Shown here: positions 44,312 to 52,537 of the stretch, piece by piece
Layout of the letters: the number at the start of each line of letters is the position of its first letter
Position numbering within the stretch: the stretch's first letter is position 1
Source of the DNA: an uncultured Bacteroidales bacterium
GTDB lineage: Bacteria; Bacteroidota; Bacteroidia; Bacteroidales; UBA4417
DNA length: 55,455 nt
Direction of reading: 5' to 3'
Assembly: GCA_903879715.1 (NCBI GenBank)
Contig: CAIRMR010000117.1
Location: 1-55,455, forward strand
Notes under the pieces: generated by a model
Seen by the model: the letters and a program-made list of their open reading frames with translations, nothing else
What the model was told of the DNA's origin: nothing
The model's database searches: none
Position numbers and translations under genes: made by a program

Positions 44312-44376
44312 TTAACAATTTTTAACGTTCTTTACTTTTCATTAACATTTAAAAATTGATTCTCACCTTATCTTTG
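44312..44376 (+). promoter_or_regulatory. Phased TTAAC operator and -7 box, small RNA copy 2
   Basis: TTAAC at 44312, 44322 and 44342 again uses the 10-bp phase. The -7 box TATCTTTG is at 44369-44376, again exactly 27 bp after the start of the last TTAAC. Confidence 0.75.
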
Positions 44377-44380
44377 TATC

Positions 44381-44496
44381 GGTTAGTTGAACAAAAGTTA
44401 TTATATTCAATCTCTTTTTTATAGAGAATTTTATTGACAAGTTTTGTTGTTTGTTTGGAAAAATGCGGTTCTATTCAGGGCCGCATTTTTTTTATT
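44381..44496 (+). ncRNA. Candidate small RNA, copy 2 of three tandem siblings
   Basis: It starts near 44381 (GGTTAGTTGAACAAAAG). Hairpin 1 has changed sequence but is still paired (TCTCT/AGAGA, 44411-44427). The invariant 18-mer is at 44441-44458. The terminator stem is ATGCGGTTC/GGGCCGCAT (44463-44471 with 44478-44486), followed by eight T. Compared with copy 1, substitutions on both sides of the terminator stem preserve pairing. Confidence 0.75.
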
Positions 44497-44693
44497 TGTC
44501 TGTTTATAATTTTTCGGTACTCCTTAAGCTATTCCTGGCACAACATAACGAAGATTCGAGCCCGAAAAAGGCATTTTATCAATGATATTTACCAGTACTC
44601 TAAACAGATAATCTGTTATCTCTTCAAAATCTGTGGCCAAATTTGTTCGCTACCATTTTTCCGACGGGAGAAATAAAAAACAATTTTAACACC

Positions 44694-44758
44694 TTAACAC
44701 ATTTTAACGATCTTTTTATTTCGTTAACATTCTGCTGTTGTTTCGGGCAGTACTTTTG
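44694..44758 (+). promoter_or_regulatory. Phased TTAAC operator and -7 box, small RNA copy 3
   Basis: TTAAC at 44694, 44704 and 44724, with -7 box TACTTTTG at 44751-44758. The phase and the 27-bp distance are identical to copies 1 and 2. Confidence 0.75.
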
Positions 44759-44762
44759 TATC

Positions 44763-44880
44763 GGTTAGTTAAACAAAAGGTTATTCTTACAAGTCTCTGC
44801 TGGTTACAGAGATATTTTTATAACTGGTTTTGTTGTTTGTTTGGAGAAATGCGGCTCACATACTGGGCCGCATTTTTTAT
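44763..44880 (+). ncRNA. Candidate small RNA, copy 3 of three tandem siblings
   Basis: It starts near 44763 (GGTTAGTTAAACAAAAGG). Hairpin 1 is TCTCTG/CAGAGA with the same CTGGTTA loop as copy 1 (44794-44812). The invariant 18-mer is at 44827-44844. The terminator stem ATGCGGCTC/GGGCCGCAT (44849-44857 with 44865-44873) is followed by TTTTTTATT. It ends about 105 bp before pgi, which therefore has a separate promoter or read-through. Confidence 0.75.
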
Positions 44881-44985
44881 TGTAAAACTGTTAAATTATC
44901 AATAACGATATGGCATTCTGCAATTTTTTTAGTAATTTTATACTCTTAAAGATGATAGGCAGGAAATTTTTTAATTTTATCAACA

Positions 44986-46338
44986 ATGATAAATCTTCAA
45001 TTTCAATATAAACATGTAACACGTTTTCTTTCGGAAGAAGAGATTTATTTAATGCAGGACGAAGTCGATATCAGTCATAGTCTTTTAATCGAAAAAGCAG
45101 GGAAGGGAAATCAATACCTGGGGTGGATTGATCTTCCTGCCAGGACAGATGAAACCCTCATCAATACTATTGAAGCTGACGCAAAATCACTACGCGAAAA
45201 AATTGAAATCCTGGTTGTGATTGGAATCGGAGGATCTTATCTGGGATCAAGGGCCATCCTGGAAGCGCTTTCTTCACCATTTTCCGCCTTTTTTACCGAA
45301 AATAAAAATCCGGCTGTTTTATATGCCGGACAGAATATCAGCCAGGATTATTATTCGGAACTGATTCATCTGCTTGATAAAAAGGAATATGCCATTTTAG
45401 TTATTTCAAAATCCGGCACAACCACTGAACCGGCCATCGCTTTCAGGCTTCTAAAAAATCATATTGAAAAAAAATATGGACCTGAAGAAGCAGCCAGCCG
45501 GATAATAGCCATCACGGACGGTTCTAAAGGAGCGTTAAAAAGCCTTTCGGAAAAGAACGGGTATACAACTTATGTAATTCCGGATGATATAGGAGGCCGG
45601 TATTCCGTGCTTACTCCTGTTGGTTTGTTGCCGGTTGCAATTGCAGGATACAATATCAGGGAACTCATTGAAGGTGCAAATGAGATGCGAAAGGCTTGTG
45701 TTGAAACATCTTCATTACTTGATAATCCGGCAGCCTGCTATGCCGCAATCCGTACTTCTTTGTACCGTACGGGAAGCCAGATTGAAATTCTTGTTAATTA
45801 TGAACCTTCGCTGCATTATTTTACTGAATGGTGGAAACAACTTTTTGGCGAAAGCGAGGGGAAGGAGAATGAGGGTTTATTTCCGGCAGGCGCAGATTTT
45901 ACAAGCGACCTGCATTCGATGGGGCAATATATACAGGAAGGGCAACGGATGCTCTTTGAAACCGTAATTCATGTTCAAAAGTCAAAACATTTACTTTCGA
46001 TCCCCGCTAATGAGTCTGACCTGGATGGTCTGAATTATTTAACCGGAAAAACACTTCACCAGATAAATGAAATGGCTGCTCTCGGAACTACGCTGGCGCA
46101 TATTGACGGGGAAGTTCCCAATCTCGATATTTTACTGCCAACGATTGATGAACGTTCACTTGGCGAATTGATCTACTTCTTCGAATTCGCCTGTGGTTTG
46201 AGTGGTTACCTGTTAGGAATCAATCCATTTAACCAGCCTGGCGTGGAAGCGTATAAAAACAATATGTTTGCATTGCTGGGAAAACCTGGATTTGAAAATG
46301 AATCGGAAGCGATAAGAGAACGGATTAATGAGGAATAA
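44986..46338 (+). CDS. pgi: Glucose-6-phosphate isomerase
   Basis: A 450-residue enzyme, the short form common in Firmicutes and Bacteroidota. Motifs are GIGGSYLGSRAILEAL (about 80-95), VISKSGTTTEPAIAFR (phosphate-binding), DIGGRYSVLTPVGLLP and the catalytic-base region GLSGYLLGINPFNQPGVEAYK. It interconverts glucose-6-phosphate and fructose-6-phosphate. The three small RNA genes lie directly upstream on the same strand and terminate about 105 bp before the start. Confidence 0.96.
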   Translation: MINLQFQYKHVTRFLSEEEIYLMQDEVDISHSLLIEKAGKGNQYLGWIDLPARTDETLINTIEADAKSLREKIEILVVIGIGGSYLGSRAILEALSSPFSAFFTENKNPAVLYAGQNISQDYYSELIHLLDKKEYAILVISKSGTTTEPAIAFRLLKNHIEKKYGPEEAASRIIAITDGSKGALKSLSEKNGYTTYVIPDDIGGRYSVLTPVGLLPVAIAGYNIRELIEGANEMRKACVETSSLLDNPAACYAAIRTSLYRTGSQIEILVNYEPSLHYFTEWWKQLFGESEGKENEGLFPAGADFTSDLHSMGQYIQEGQRMLFETVIHVQKSKHLLSIPANESDLDGLNYLTGKTLHQINEMAALGTTLAHIDGEVPNLDILLPTIDERSLGELIYFFEFACGLSGYLLGINPFNQPGVEAYKNNMFALLGKPGFENESEAIRERINEE

Positions 46339-46537
46339 AATAGATATGGCGATGGAGCGAAACCGAGATGAAGAGATGAGAACACAAGGGGATATGCCAC
46401 TCGGCCATTTGAACCTTTGAACGGCGCAGGCATTTGCACTTCGGCTTGTTTCGGCTTCGCTCAACAACCACAGCTCAGTGCACTTTGAACGCGAAGAATT
46501 TAAACGCTGAACTCTTTAAAAATGAAAGGAGATTACC

Positions 46538-47281
46538 ATGGAAAACAGGCTATTCGAATATATGAATAAGCGTATCGGAGGCAATTTTATTCCTTCAAAC
46601 ATCATTAAGGAAGCCGGGCCGGTGATAACTATTTCGAGGCAGACCGGTTGCGGCGCAAGAGGTATTGCGTGGGAGATCTGCGAAGAATTAAATAAACCGT
46701 CAGTTGAAACTGACGGAAATAGAGTTAAAACTGAAGAAAATACAGCTAAAACTGACGGAAAGTGGAAATATATCAGCCGTGAAATTCTCCAGGAATCTGC
46801 CGAACAGTTGAACCTTGATCCCGAAGCTTTAAAAAATGTTATAGATGATAAAAACCGGGGCATGATGGATCAGATTGTAAGTGCGCTTTCAACTCATTCG
46901 CACAAGAGTGATCAGAAAATTATGAAAACGGTGCAGGACGTGATCAGGCAGTTTGCAAACAATGGGAAAGTTATCATTATTGGAAGGGGAGGAGCCAGTA
47001 TTTGTCATGATATCAAGCATTCGCTTCACATAAGGCTGGTTGCCCCCGAAGACTGGCGCATCGCGGAAATAGCACGCCGCCTGGATTTCAGCAAAGCCTA
47101 TGCAACTGAATATGTAAAAAAGCGCGATGAAGAACGTGAGCTGCTGGTCACCAAACTTTTAGGGAAAAAACCCGATAGTTCAGCGTATGATGTTGAACTG
47201 AACCGTAGCCGCTTCACCGAAAAAGAACTTGCTGATGCAATTATAAACCTTGCCCGGATAAAAGGCCTGATAAAAACTTAA
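46538..47281 (+). CDS. Cytidylate kinase-like family protein
   Basis: A 247-residue protein of the AAA/P-loop kinase (cytidylate kinase-like) group. The N-terminal ITISRQTGCGARGIAWEICEEL holds the glycine-rich loop, and VIIIGRGGASICHDIKHSLHIRLVAPEDWR is the second family block. It is 200 residues of familiar domain plus a 21-residue insertion of three 7-residue repeats (about residues 56-76), encoded by a 21-bp tandem repeat. A real nucleotide-kinase activity has not been shown for many family members. The upstream spacer from pgi has no detected gene. Confidence 0.8.
   Translation: MENRLFEYMNKRIGGNFIPSNIIKEAGPVITISRQTGCGARGIAWEICEELNKPSVETDGNRVKTEENTAKTDGKWKYISREILQESAEQLNLDPEALKNVIDDKNRGMMDQIVSALSTHSHKSDQKIMKTVQDVIRQFANNGKVIIIGRGGASICHDIKHSLHIRLVAPEDWRIAEIARRLDFSKAYATEYVKKRDEERELLVTKLLGKKPDSSAYDVELNRSRFTEKELADAIINLARIKGLIKT
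46703..46765 (+). repeat. In-frame 21-bp tandem repeat inside the cytidylate-kinase-like gene
   Basis: Three imperfect units (46703-46723, 46724-46744 and 46745-46765) encode VETDGNR, VKTEENT and AKTDGKW. The insert lies just after the P-loop helix and ahead of KYISREILQE. It looks like a recent slippage-type expansion, since the unit length is a multiple of three. Confidence 0.8.
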
Positions 47282-47299
47282 TTACCTAAACTACAACTG

Positions 47300-49036
47300 T
47301 TGAAGTCTACTGCACACTCTGATAATACCATTCTTTCATTAAGCGATTTAAGCGTTTCGTTCAACCATGAAGGTACGGAACATATGGCTGTAAACCATAT
47401 TTCGTTTGACCTTCAACGTGGCAGCACATTGGGTATTGTCGGCGAATCAGGTTCGGGAAAATCCCTTACATCTCTTGCTATAATGGGGCTTATCCCAAAG
47501 CCAAACGGCATAATTAATAATGGCTCCATACAGTTTTATGCTTCAAATGGTGACAAAACAGATTTACTAAAACTTCCTGAAACGGAAATGCGGCTGTGGC
47601 GTGGTAAAAAAATCGCCATGATTTTCCAGGAACCCATGACATCGCTAAACCCGGCTTACCGATGCGGAAAACAAGTGATGGAAAACATACTGGAACATGA
47701 AAAAGTTACGCGAAACGAAGCTCGCATCCGTACGCTCGACCTGTTTCGCGAAGTAATGCTTCCCGATCCGGAACAAACATTTAATGCTTATCCGCATCAA
47801 ATTTCGGGAGGACAGAAACAACGTGTGATGATTGCCATGGCACTGGCTTGTAATCCGGATATTCTGATTGCCGATGAACCAACCACTGCACTTGACGTAA
47901 CTGTTCAGAAAACGATTCTCGAATTGCTACGCTTATTGCAGAAGAAGCATAATATCAGCCTTATTTTTATCTCGCATAACCTGGATGTTATTGCTGAAAT
48001 TGCAGCCAATGTTTTGGTAATGTACAGAGGCGAAATCGTAGAAAAAGGTCCTATTGAACAGATTTTTAACCATCCTCAGAATCCATATACCAAAGGTTTG
48101 CTGGCGTGCAGACCACCTTTGGGGAAACGACCACAAAGATTAAAAGTAATAGCAGACTTTACAGAAAGATCAGGAAACATTGACGATACGTTCATTACTC
48201 AAAGTGAGCGTTCTCTGTTTCACAAGAAACTTTATTCCTCTGATCCGATTTTAATTACGGAAGGAATTAACACAGTTTTCACAACTAAGCGTAATATTGC
48301 AGGTAAACCTATAAAACAATATAAGGCTGTTAACAATGTTTCGTTCGAAGTCTATCCAGGTGAAACGCTAGGGTTGGTGGGCGAATCAGGTTGTGGAAAA
48401 ACAACTTTAGGTCGCACCATTTTACGACTGATAGAGCCAAGTTCAGGTAACACCATTTATAAAAATATTCAGGTAAACAATCTGAAAGCCGATGATCTTC
48501 GAAATCTTCGGAAGAAAATGCAGATTATTTTCCAGGATCCGTATTCATCACTCAATCCGCGGATTACAATCGGGGAAGCAATTATTGAACCAATGAGGAT
48601 TCACAAATTACATGGAAATGATAATTCGCGAAGGGCTAAAGTTTCCGATTTACTGCAAAAAGTGGGATTGGAAGCTTCGCATTATGGAAGATATCCGCAC
48701 GAGTTTTCAGGGGGGCAACGTCAACGGATATGTATTGCCCGGGCACTGGCCGTTGAACCGGAGTTTATTATCTGCGATGAATCCGTTTCCGCTTTGGATG
48801 TTTCGGTGCAGGCGCAGGTCTTGAATTTGCTGAATGATCTGAAAAAAGAATTCGGTTTAACGTACTTGTTTATTAGTCACGATCTTTCGGTAGTCCGGTA
48901 TATGAGCGACCGGTTGATGGTAATGAAAAATGGCGAAATCAAGGAAATGGGCGAAGCCGATGAAGTTTATACCAATCCACAATCAGAATATACGCGCCTA
49001 TTGTTGGATGCTATTCCTAAGGGAGTTGTCTTGTAA
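47300..49036 (+). CDS. Oligopeptide/dipeptide-type ABC transporter ATPase, two fused nucleotide-binding domains
   Basis: A 578-residue protein starting with TTG at 47300. NBD1 has Walker A GESGSGKS, signature SGGQKQR and Walker [13 protein letters not shown]2 has Walker A GESGCGKT, signature SGGQRQR and Walker [13 protein letters not shown], so Pro of the usual DEPT is Ser. Both halves have the Opp/DppD-type CTD ([16 protein letters not shown]). It resembles the GsiA/YejF class that energises peptide or glutathione uptake. No permease or binding-protein gene is in the window; it follows the cytidylate-kinase-like gene by 18 bp and may be cotranscribed. Confidence 0.9.
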   Translation: MKSTAHSDNTILSLSDLSVSFNHEGTEHMAVNHISFDLQRGSTLGIVGESGSGKSLTSLAIMGLIPKPNGIINNGSIQFYASNGDKTDLLKLPETEMRLWRGKKIAMIFQEPMTSLNPAYRCGKQVMENILEHEKVTRNEARIRTLDLFREVMLPDPEQTFNAYPHQISGGQKQRVMIAMALACNPDILIADEPTTALDVTVQKTILELLRLLQKKHNISLIFISHNLDVIAEIAANVLVMYRGEIVEKGPIEQIFNHPQNPYTKGLLACRPPLGKRPQRLKVIADFTERSGNIDDTFITQSERSLFHKKLYSSDPILITEGINTVFTTKRNIAGKPIKQYKAVNNVSFEVYPGETLGLVGESGCGKTTLGRTILRLIEPSSGNTIYKNIQVNNLKADDLRNLRKKMQIIFQDPYSSLNPRITIGEAIIEPMRIHKLHGNDNSRRAKVSDLLQKVGLEASHYGRYPHEFSGGQRQRICIARALAVEPEFIICDESVSALDVSVQAQVLNLLNDLKKEFGLTYLFISHDLSVVRYMSDRLMVMKNGEIKEMGEADEVYTNPQSEYTRLLLDAIPKGVVL

Positions 49037-49230
49037 GGGCGAGGAGCGAAGGGCGAAGGGTGAGGAGCGAAATGGCGAGAAAAAGTAGAGTGAGAAAATG
49101 AGAAGTAGGAATGGAGCAATAAAATTAACAATATGGTAATACGACTTTAGTTGATGAAAACTGTTGTATTAGTATACGCAAAAAGAATTCCAGGCAAATC
49201 GGCCCGGAAAATGAATTAAAAGAAATTAAA

Positions 49231-51393
49231 ATGTCAAAAAAGAAACAAAATCCGCAGGCTAACGTTGCCCGCAACGAATTTACAAACAGGGTGTTTAACC
49301 TGTTTTCGGAGAATTCCGACAACTCGTATAACTTCCGTCAAACAGCTTCGCAGCTTGGAATTACTGATAAACGTGAAAAAGACCAGATACGCTCTATACT
49401 TGAGCAACTTTGCATTCAAGGTTCACTGGTCGAAATGAACCGGGGAAAATATAAACTGAACCCAAAACTTAAAACTGCTATTGCCAAGGCAAATACAGTT
49501 ACCGGAATCGTTGATATGAAAGCCACCGGCAAAGCCTATATCATAAGTCCCGACCTGCCCGAAGATGTATTTATTGAATCCAATAATACCAATCATGCCC
49601 TGAACGGCGATAAGGTAAAAGTTCATCTTTTCCCGAAACGCAAGGACCGAAGGCCCGAAGGTGTTATCGTTGAAATAGTTGAGCGTGCCAAGAAACAATT
49701 TGTTGGCATAGTTCATGTTTCCAAGCGATTTGCATTCCTGGTGCCTGACAGCCAGTTGATTAATGTAGATATCTATATTCCGCTTACCGCGCTGAAAGGT
49801 GCAAAACACGGACAGAAAGCCGTTGCCTTGATCACCGAATGGCCCGAAAAGGCCACCAACCCGATTGGTGAAATTATTCATGTTCTCGGTCAGCCGGGCG
49901 ACAACAATGTGGAAATGAACGCCATCCTGGCCGAATTTGATTTCCCTCTCGAATTTCCCAAAGCTGCCGAAGCTGAAGCAAAACGTATACAAAACGTAGT
50001 CTCACCCGAAGAGTTGGCTAAACGTCGCGACTTCCGCGATATCTGGACATGCACCATCGACCCGGTTGATGCCAAGGATTTCGACGATGCACTTTCATTG
50101 CTAAAGCTTCCTGACGGAAACTGGGAAGTTGGCGTTCACATTGCCGATGTTTCGCATTATGTTACTCCGGGAACAGCAATTGATACCGAAGCTTACGAAC
50201 GTGGTACTTCCATTTACCTGGTCGATCGCACTATTCCTATGCTTCCCGAACAGCTTTCGAACCTGGTTTGTTCGCTCAGGCCTGATGAGGAGAAACTTTG
50301 CTTTTCTGCTGTTTTCAAACTAAATGACAAAGCTGAAATTCTGAACGAATGGTTTGGTCGCACTGTTATTAAATCAAACAGGCGTTATGCTTACGAGGAA
50401 GTGCAGGTAATGATTGAAGGCGCCGAAGGTGATTTTAAAAATGAACTGATGACCTTGCACAATCTTTCTTCAAAATTACGTGAAGAAAGATTTAAAAAAG
50501 GTTCCATTGCATTTAAATCGCAGGAAGTAAAATTTAAACTTGATGAGAAAGGCAAGCCGATCGGAGTGATGATCAAGGAGCAGAAAGAAGCAAACTACCT
50601 GATCGAAGATTTTATGTTACTGGCCAACCGACGAGTTGCTGAAAAAATTGCCACAAAAAAGAATAAGGATGGAGAAGCCAAAACCTTTGTTTACCGTATA
50701 CACGACGAACCAAATCCTGAAAAACTGGTTCGCTTCTCAGAGTTTTTGAAAAAGCTGGGTTATGGTTTTCAGACCACGAGCCGTAAAAGTATCACAACTT
50801 CATTTAATTCCTTGTTTCAGCAAATCCTTGGAAAAGGCGAGGAAAATATGATAGAAACCATTGCGATCCGCACCATGGCGAGAGCTGAATATTCAACCGG
50901 TAACATCGGTCATTACGGACTATCGTTCAAATATTACACTCACTTTACTTCCCCCATCCGCCGTTATCCCGACCTTATGGTTCATCGCTTACTGCAGTGG
51001 TATCTCGATGAAAAGCCGAGTGCTTCGCAAGATGAATATGCTGAAAAATGCCAGCACTCGTCGGACATGGAACGCAAAGCCATGGAAGCCGAACGTGCCA
51101 GCGTAAAATACAAACAGGCTGAATACCTGATGGATAGAATAGGGGAGGAGTTCGACGGATTGATTTCGGGCGTCAGCAAATGGGGCATTTTTGTTGAACT
51201 TACCGAAAGCAAATGCGAAGGCATGGTTTCGCTAAGGCTGATGAATGACGATTTTTATTATTTAGACGAAGAAAACTATCGGATTATCGGGCAACGATGG
51301 GGCAAAATTTACCGTCTTGGGGACAAAATCCGTATCAAGGTTAAAAAAATTGATCTGCAAAAAAAGCAGATGGATTTTGATCTGGTTCGTTAG
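49231..51393 (+). CDS. rnr: Ribonuclease R (exoribonuclease, RNB family)
   Basis: A 720-residue 3'-5' exoribonuclease. The N-terminal helix-turn-helix and cold-shock domains (about 1-230) precede the RNB catalytic domain (about 250-590). The RNB domain has metal-binding aspartates in TIDPVDAKDFDDALS, then GVHIADVSHYVTPGT and HFTSPIRRYPDLMVHR. An S1 domain follows (about 635-720, GLISGVSKWGIFVELTESKCEGMVSL). It degrades structured RNA processively. No SD is visible at the ATG. Confidence 0.96.
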   Translation: MSKKKQNPQANVARNEFTNRVFNLFSENSDNSYNFRQTASQLGITDKREKDQIRSILEQLCIQGSLVEMNRGKYKLNPKLKTAIAKANTVTGIVDMKATGKAYIISPDLPEDVFIESNNTNHALNGDKVKVHLFPKRKDRRPEGVIVEIVERAKKQFVGIVHVSKRFAFLVPDSQLINVDIYIPLTALKGAKHGQKAVALITEWPEKATNPIGEIIHVLGQPGDNNVEMNAILAEFDFPLEFPKAAEAEAKRIQNVVSPEELAKRRDFRDIWTCTIDPVDAKDFDDALSLLKLPDGNWEVGVHIADVSHYVTPGTAIDTEAYERGTSIYLVDRTIPMLPEQLSNLVCSLRPDEEKLCFSAVFKLNDKAEILNEWFGRTVIKSNRRYAYEEVQVMIEGAEGDFKNELMTLHNLSSKLREERFKKGSIAFKSQEVKFKLDEKGKPIGVMIKEQKEANYLIEDFMLLANRRVAEKIATKKNKDGEAKTFVYRIHDEPNPEKLVRFSEFLKKLGYGFQTTSRKSITTSFNSLFQQILGKGEENMIETIAIRTMARAEYSTGNIGHYGLSFKYYTHFTSPIRRYPDLMVHRLLQWYLDEKPSASQDEYAEKCQHSSDMERKAMEAERASVKYKQAEYLMDRIGEEFDGLISGVSKWGIFVELTESKCEGMVSLRLMNDDFYYLDEENYRIIGQRWGKIYRLGDKIRIKVKKIDLQKKQMDFDLVR

Positions 51394-51405
51394 TTTTTAT
51401 ACTCG

Positions 51406-51440
51406 AAGTGAGTGTTTTGTTTGAAATGAAACACTCACTT
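51406..51440 (+). terminator. Probable terminator after rnr
   Basis: A perfect 12-bp stem, AAGTGAGTGTTT (51406-51417) with AAACACTCACTT (51429-51440), loop of 11. The following T-run is weak, so a regulatory or RNA-processing hairpin is an alternative. Confidence 0.55.
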
Positions 51441-51577
51441 TGAATTAACCAGTTCACCAGTTTTTTGTTTGGCGTCGTATAAAATTATATATTTGTTAGA
51501 AGTCAATCTTTTCATTTGCTTTTGCAGGAATAACCTGATTTATACATCCCAAAAACATTAACCAAAACAAAACGCTT

Positions 51578-52402
51578 ATGAAATTCTGTCCGAATTGCGG
51601 AGCAGAGCTGAAACCAGAAGCCAAATTCTGTACAACTTGTGGAACTCCGGTTGCAGTTGTGTCACCTCCATCGTTTGAGCCAGTACCAGAGCCTCAACCT
51701 AGCTACCGGCAAGAAGAACCTGTTTATGATCAAGCAAAAGAAGCTTCCAGTACTTTTAAAGAGGCAATTTCAGGAAAAACAAACCTTGTTCAACGTGTTT
51801 TCAATATTATTACCAAGCCGAAAGAGGAATGGGAAGTTATAGCTTACGAACAGCCAAACACTATTAAACTAATTGGTGGCTATACACTTATTTTGGCTTT
51901 GATCCCGGCAATTTCAGCATTTTTACGTATTGGTGTTATCGAATTTTATTCGTATCAATCAAACGGGATTATGTATGGAATCAAACAATTTTTACATTTT
52001 GGTATCGGATCGTATTCGTATTTATCCGTTGGGGTGATGCAAGGACTCATACAATTGATCTCCGCTGTAGTTGGAGTATACTTGCTGGCATGGGTAATAG
52101 ACCAACTAGCTCCATCTTTTGATTCAGAGAAAAACTTCGGCCGATCTCTCCAGTTAGCTGTTTATGCTTCAACTCCTCAATGGGTTGCCGGAATTCTGTT
52201 ACTACTATCAACAAGCCTGAGTATGCTGATACTCTTAATCGGATTGTATGCAATTTATTTGTTTGCAATTGGATTTCCGGTATTGAAAAAGACACCAAAA
52301 GATAAAGTTGCCGGTTATGTTGCGTTAACCATAATTGCTATGATTGTTATACATCTGGTTTTAAGTATGATACTTACGGCAATTCTGGGGTTTTTATTTT
52401 AA
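51578..52402 (+). CDS. Zinc-ribbon plus Yip1-type membrane protein
   Basis: A 274-residue protein. The N-terminal zinc ribbon MKFCPNCGAELKPEAKFCTTCG has two CxxC knuckles. A Pro/Glu-rich linker (about 26-75) is followed by a helical domain with the RVFNIITKPKEEWEVI start typical of Yip1-domain bacterial proteins. Four to five membrane helices follow (about 95-270). The role is unknown. It has no start-linked SD and no obvious operon partner; a related zinc-ribbon protein is the next gene. Confidence 0.83.
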   Translation: MKFCPNCGAELKPEAKFCTTCGTPVAVVSPPSFEPVPEPQPSYRQEEPVYDQAKEASSTFKEAISGKTNLVQRVFNIITKPKEEWEVIAYEQPNTIKLIGGYTLILALIPAISAFLRIGVIEFYSYQSNGIMYGIKQFLHFGIGSYSYLSVGVMQGLIQLISAVVGVYLLAWVIDQLAPSFDSEKNFGRSLQLAVYASTPQWVAGILLLLSTSLSMLILLIGLYAIYLFAIGFPVLKKTPKDKVAGYVALTIIAMIVIHLVLSMILTAILGFLF

Positions 52403-52537
52403 AGCAGTATTATGTTATTCAGATAATAATTCCCGCCGAAACTTGATAAACACCAGAAACCTTTTTGTTATTTAACTGATTTTTAAAGTTACTAACATAA
52501 AGGTTTAATTTTGCCGATTCAATAAATCATATCAACC

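Noticed and set aside
44434-44676. Open frame of 80 codons overlapping small RNA copy 2.
   Set aside because: It begins inside the invariant RNA segment, runs through the terminator hairpin, has a biased Cys/Ile/Phe composition and is not conserved in copies 1 and 3.
44114-44985. The three units as riboswitches or leader-peptide attenuators for pgi.
   Set aside because: Each unit has its own promoter and its own terminator, and two of the three are followed by another unit, not a gene. No leader peptide is conserved.
47300-49036. A complete peptide-uptake ABC operon.
   Set aside because: The genes on either side are a cytidylate-kinase-like protein and rnr; no permease or substrate-binding protein is present in the window.
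49037-49110. Purine-rich GGGCGAGGAGCGAAGGGCGAA-type repeats after the ABC ATPase gene as a regulatory element.
   Set aside because: Similar GA-rich text occurs in several gaps (about 1220-1280 and, inverted, 8230-8333) and has no hairpin or promoter-like feature; it looks like low-complexity spacer.
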